Assembly (NCBI GenBank): GCA_964345225.1
Contig: CAYFQB010000069.1
Span: 1-16,309 of the forward strand
Direction: 5' to 3'
DNA: 16,309 nucleotides
Source of the DNA: CAYFQB01 sp964345225
GTDB lineage: Bacteria > Nitrospirota > Thermodesulfovibrionia > Thermodesulfovibrionales > UBA6898
The position numbers and the translations under genes were made by a program. Positions 14,108-16,309 of this stretch are shown piece by piece (within the stretch, counting starts at the first letter, position 1; the number at the start of each line of letters is the position of its first letter). Below the pieces are notes generated by a model. The model was given only the letters and a program-made list of their open reading frames with translations. It made no database searches and was not told where the DNA came from.

Positions 14108-14830
14108 TTACAGTCTAAACTCCTCACCGAGATAGGCCTCTTTTACCTTTTGTGTGGATATAAGTTTGTCGGGTGTGCCCTCGTCGAGAATTTTGCCGTT
14201 GTTTATAATATATGCCCTGTCAGTTATAGAAAGTGTATCCCTGACATTATGGTCAGTGATAACTATCCCCAGGCCCTTTTCTTTTAAATAAATTAACATT
14301 TTTTTAAGCTCAATAATAGCAAGCGGATCTATTCCAGCAAAAGGTTCATCGAATAACATGAAAGTTGGCCTTGTCGCAATAGCCCTTGCAATTTCGGTTC
14401 TTCTTCTTTCCCCTCCAGAGAGCTTGTAGCCGTTTCTGCTTGAAAATTCTTTGAGATTAAATTCATTAAGTAGCTGTGTTACCTCTAACTCTATTTCTTC
14501 TTTGGTGAGTCCTTTAATTTCAAGCACTGCTCTGAGGTTGTCTTCAACAGACAGTTTTCGGAAGATTGAGGGCTCCTGGGGCAGATAACTGATTCCCATC
14601 ATAGCTCTTTTATACATCGGCTGAAGGCTTATATCTTTTTTATCAAGGTAAATGCTTCCTTTTTCAGGGGTTATAAGTCCGAGTATAATATAAAAGCTTG
14701 TTGTCTTACCAGCGCCATTAGGTCCAAGCAGGCCGACGATTTCACCTGTTGTAACATAAAGGTCAATGTCCCTCAAGACAACTTTTTTCCCATAGGTTTT
14801 ATACAGACCCTTGACTTCGAGGAGATGCAT
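14108..14830 (-). CDS. lptB: LPS export ABC transporter ATPase LptB
   Basis: The cytoplasmic ATPase of the LptB2FGC complex that extracts lipopolysaccharide from the inner membrane. The 240-residue protein has Walker A GPNGAGKTT (36-44), Q-loop Gln85, signature LSGGE (137-141), Walker B FMLFDEP (157-163) and H-loop His194. The family-typical LPQEPSIFRKLSVEDN (83-98) distinguishes LptB from related branched-chain amino acid ATPases. The ATG is two bases after the lptA TGA, with AAGGA eight bases upstream. lptF, lptG and lptD are not in the window. Confidence 0.97.
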   Translation of the reverse strand: MHLLEVKGLYKTYGKKVVLRDIDLYVTTGEIVGLLGPNGAGKTTSFYIILGLITPEKGSIYLDKKDISLQPMYKRAMMGISYLPQEPSIFRKLSVEDNLRAVLEIKGLTKEEIELEVTQLLNEFNLKEFSSRNGYKLSGGERRRTEIARAIATRPTFMLFDEPFAGIDPLAIIELKKMLIYLKEKGLGIVITDHNVRDTLSITDRAYIINNGKILDEGTPDKLISTQKVKEAYLGEEFRL

Positions 14831-14832
14831 TA

Positions 14833-15318
14833 TCAGTCCTTATTGTTTTTCAGAAAGACTTTGCTGTTCTCTACATAAGAACGGTCTTCTTTCAAAAAGA
14901 AAGTCATTTTTGTGCCTGTAACGACATTTTCCCCATCCACAGCACGTGGCTCGCCTGTAAGGATAATCTCATCTCTATCAGCAAAGTATGTTGCATTTTG
15001 AGATGTAATGATTCTTGAATCTTTATGAATCCTGACGTTACCTGATGCCTCTATTCTGGTAACATCACCGCCTTCCTCTTTATAATAAACAAGCATTCTG
15101 TCGGCATAAAGGGTTATTTCGGTTGTCCTTGCAACTACATTTTTTTCGAATAGAGCAGTATTGGCCTTGTTGTCAGTAAGCAGAGTTTCTGATGTCACAA
15201 TGATCGGCCCCTTTATTCTTGATCTTACGTCTTCAGATTCTTCAGAGAATGAATCCAGTAAAGGAAACATTACTAAAAATAAAAATAAGAAACTAATTGT
15301 TAAAAGTTGCTTTAACAT
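14833..15318 (-). CDS. lptA: Periplasmic LPS bridge protein LptA (OstA-like)
   Basis: The 161-residue protein has a signal peptide or N-terminal anchor (1-25) and one OstA/LptA beta-jellyroll domain: IIVTSETLLTDNKANTALFEKNVVARTTEITLYADRMLVYY, then ASGNVRIHKDSRIITSQNATYF and LTGEPRAV. LptA oligomers carry lipopolysaccharide across the periplasm between LptC and LptD. The start overlaps the lptC end by 26 bases and has AAGGA ten bases upstream. Position between lptC and lptB supports the call. Confidence 0.93.
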   Translation of the reverse strand: MLKQLLTISFLFLFLVMFPLLDSFSEESEDVRSRIKGPIIVTSETLLTDNKANTALFEKNVVARTTEITLYADRMLVYYKEEGGDVTRIEASGNVRIHKDSRIITSQNATYFADRDEIILTGEPRAVDGENVVTGTKMTFFLKEDRSYVENSKVFLKNNKD

Positions 15319-15805
15319 CTTTGAGAATCCTTACTTTTTGTTCTTCACTGTCGATCTTCATTCCCTTTCCGTTCAGGATGAATTTCTTGCCTTCAATTTT
15401 TACATTACCACCTGTTTTTAGATTACCGGCTTTGCTGTCAAGTTCCACTTGTTCCATTATTATTGAGTAGTTGCTGTTTTTTGCAATTACCTTGCCATCG
15501 ATAGTGAGATTTTTGTTGGTTAGATTGTAAATTCCCTCATCCGAGTATATCTTGATATCTTTGTCTTCTATCGTCATCTCGATGTCATATAGATGTGCCT
15601 TGTCCCCATCTTCAGTAATATCAGCCCTTTTTGCAGTTAATATCCAATCCGGCTTGCCATTATTTTTGTGAATTATCTTCAGTCCCTCGATAAAGGATTC
15701 TCCACTAAGGTGCATATCCAGTATGCCCCCCCTTTCGCTTTTAACTATAAAGAAAAAAAGGAAAAAAAGAGACAATGATAGGATAAGAAAAAGACCCTTT
15801 TTCAT
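15293..15805 (-). CDS. lptC: LPS export protein LptC
   Basis: The 170-residue bitopic inner-membrane protein has a single N-terminal transmembrane segment (about 4-21) and a periplasmic LptC domain. Its repeated strand pattern (WILTAKRADITEDGDKAHLYDIEMTI, IYSDEGIYNLTNKNLTIDGKV, LKTGGNVKIEGKKFILNGKGMKID) is typical of the Lpt jellyroll. It receives lipopolysaccharide from LptFG and passes it to LptA. It is the first gene of the operon; the kdsC that often precedes it is absent. No SD is present; the ATG lies six bases after a TAGAAT box. Confidence 0.92.
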   Translation of the reverse strand: MKKGLFLILSLSLFFLFFFIVKSERGGILDMHLSGESFIEGLKIIHKNNGKPDWILTAKRADITEDGDKAHLYDIEMTIEDKDIKIYSDEGIYNLTNKNLTIDGKVIAKNSNYSIIMEQVELDSKAGNLKTGGNVKIEGKKFILNGKGMKIDSEEQKVRILKDVKATFNN

Positions 15806-15811
15806 AAAAAA

Positions 15812-15840
15812 ATTCTATCATATAGAAGTTTTTAAGTAAA
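15812..15840 (-). promoter_or_regulatory. Promoter of the lptC-lptA-lptB-rpoN-hpf-rapZ operon, leaderless geometry
   Basis: On the minus strand TTTACT (15840-15835, four of six) is followed after 17 bases by TAGAAT (15817-15812). TG stands one base upstream of the -10, giving an extended TGATAGAAT. The lptC ATG begins six bases later, so transcription should start at the start codon. The -35 falls inside the motif shared with the exported-protein promoter. Confidence 0.65.
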
Positions 15841-15852
15841 CCCCATTGAAAA
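15833..15852 (-). promoter_or_regulatory. Candidate operator motif, copy at the lptC promoter
   Basis: On the minus strand this reads TTTTCAATGGGGTTTACTTA, 18 of 20 identical to 2887-2868. A shortened version (ACCCCATTGAAAA on the plus strand) recurs at 15929-15941, 89 bases upstream, which would suit cooperative binding. Related TAAACCCC sequences also occur at 2906-2921 and around 3247-3256. Confidence 0.4.
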
Positions 15853-15964
15853 TTATAGTTAAATATCAATAACTTATCTATCATCTCATAGAGCAGATTT
15901 CTGCAATCAAAAAGTATGCCAATATTTTACCCCATTGAAAAAAATCTTACCTGTTAGAGATATT

Positions 15965-16060
15965 ATTTTTTAGTTCTTCAGGGAATTGTATGGCCTACGG
16001 CTCGTAGAGGAGAAAAAATTGAACTAAAAGGTTGCATCTATCGGTTACGGGTGCAAGGCC
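15965..16060 (+). ncRNA. Candidate structured RNA, unassigned
   Basis: TTTTAGTTC (15968-15976) pairs perfectly with GAACTAAAA (16021-16029) and encloses an inner hairpin CTACG-GCT-CGTAG (15995-16007). Directly after it, TTGCATCT (16032-16039) pairs with GGGTGCAA (16049-16056) around a nine-base loop, using G-U pairs that work only in the plus-strand RNA. I see no match to tRNA, tmRNA, 6S or a riboswitch I know. AT-rich DNA gives chance stems, so this is a candidate only. Confidence 0.3.
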
Positions 16061-16232
16061 TGTTTCGGTATTCGTTTACGTCATTTGTATCTAGCGAAAA
16101 TCTTTTTATGTTTTAAGTTACGAGTATCGTTAAATGCTAATATTAATTGTGAAACTATGAACACTTAACCCCCAAAATTTTTTAAGAGTAAATATACATG
16201 TAGTATAGTTGGGCATGTTTCTTGAGCGGACA

Positions 16233-16277
16233 TAGGGAAATTTTTGGCACCCGTCATGGCGAAATAAGCGTTCCCTA
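16233..16277. repeat. Inverted repeat near the right end
   Basis: TAGGGAA and TTCCCTA are perfect 7-base arms separated by 31 bases that contain GGCACCCGTCATGGC. It may be a hairpin or the sub-terminal part of a small mobile element; nothing else supports either reading. Confidence 0.35.
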
Positions 16278-16309
16278 GAAGTCGGGACGAATTTTTACTG
16301 TCTGACCCC

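Larger units (their letters stand above)
15806..16309. other. 504-base right-end region without a convincing gene
   Basis: No open frame of gene-like quality was found on either strand. The region contains the lptC promoter, two copies of an ACCCCATTGAAAA motif, a foldable segment (15965-16060), and a 7-base inverted repeat near the end (TAGGGAA 16233-16239, TTCCCTA 16271-16277). The window stops at ACTGTCTGACCCC. If this is a contig edge, a repeat or a mobile-element end may lie there. Confidence 0.55.

Noticed and set aside
15961..16060. tRNA or known riboswitch
   Set aside because: There is no T-loop GGTTCGAATCC, no cloverleaf, and no recognisable riboswitch core sequence.

Overview
This 16.3 kb window is AT-rich chromosomal DNA from a Gram-negative-type (diderm) bacterium. 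The evidence for an outer membrane is a lptC-lptA-lptB block, followed by rpoN, a long-form hpf and rapZ. The low GC, the archaeal-type nicotinate phosphoribosyltransferase, the MidA-like methyltransferase and the purine-rich heptad repeats would fit a Nitrospirota (Thermodesulfovibrionia-like) or deltaproteobacterial-type genome. That placement is a guess from general impression. No 16S, prophage, CRISPR array, tRNA or transposase gene is visible. The window is mostly housekeeping genes; the unusual signals are in regulatory and intergenic DNA and in one degenerate helicase.

Layout, left to right. A nicotinate phosphoribosyltransferase (17-1192) is followed by repeat-filled DNA (1193-1515), queE, and a convergent exported protein of unknown function (2175-2792). 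A second, larger repeat block follows (2793-3322). Then come a secreted lytic transglycosylase abutting nadA, and a MidA-type methyltransferase. A minus-strand pair encodes a FmdB-type zinc ribbon protein and an endonuclease-IV-fold TIM barrel enzyme. coaE converges on a priA whose ATPase motifs are degraded. A secreted alkaline-phosphatase-superfamily enzyme (10218-11168) faces the minus-strand operon lptC-lptA-lptB-rpoN-hpf-rapZ (15805 down to 11176). The last 500 bases carry no convincing gene but contain repeats and foldable sequence.

The genes form small functional sets. The two NAD genes (salvage at the left end, de novo nadA) and coaE serve cofactor supply, and queE serves queuosine synthesis. 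The Lpt genes move lipopolysaccharide to the outer membrane. rpoN, hpf and rapZ are the usual companions of lptB and link envelope assembly to alternative sigma factor, ribosome hibernation and RNA/nucleotide-binding regulation.

Main observations. (1) Five genes that start transcription units (lytic transglycosylase, methyltransferase, coaE, lptC, and priA from an internal ATG) have a -10 box 5-6 bases before the start codon and no Shine-Dalgarno, which predicts leaderless mRNAs. Several other genes have good SD sequences. (2) The PriA homolog has lost the Walker A, Walker B and motif VI signatures but keeps all eight zinc-binding cysteines, so it is probably an ATPase-dead replication restart factor. 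(3) Two intergenic copies of a composite heptad-repeat element share ordered modules; one is bounded by a perfect 28-bp direct repeat. (4) An 18/20 matching motif sits over the -35 of two separate promoters (lptC and the exported protein). (5) The right-end intergenic DNA can fold into a nested structure that matches no RNA I recognise.
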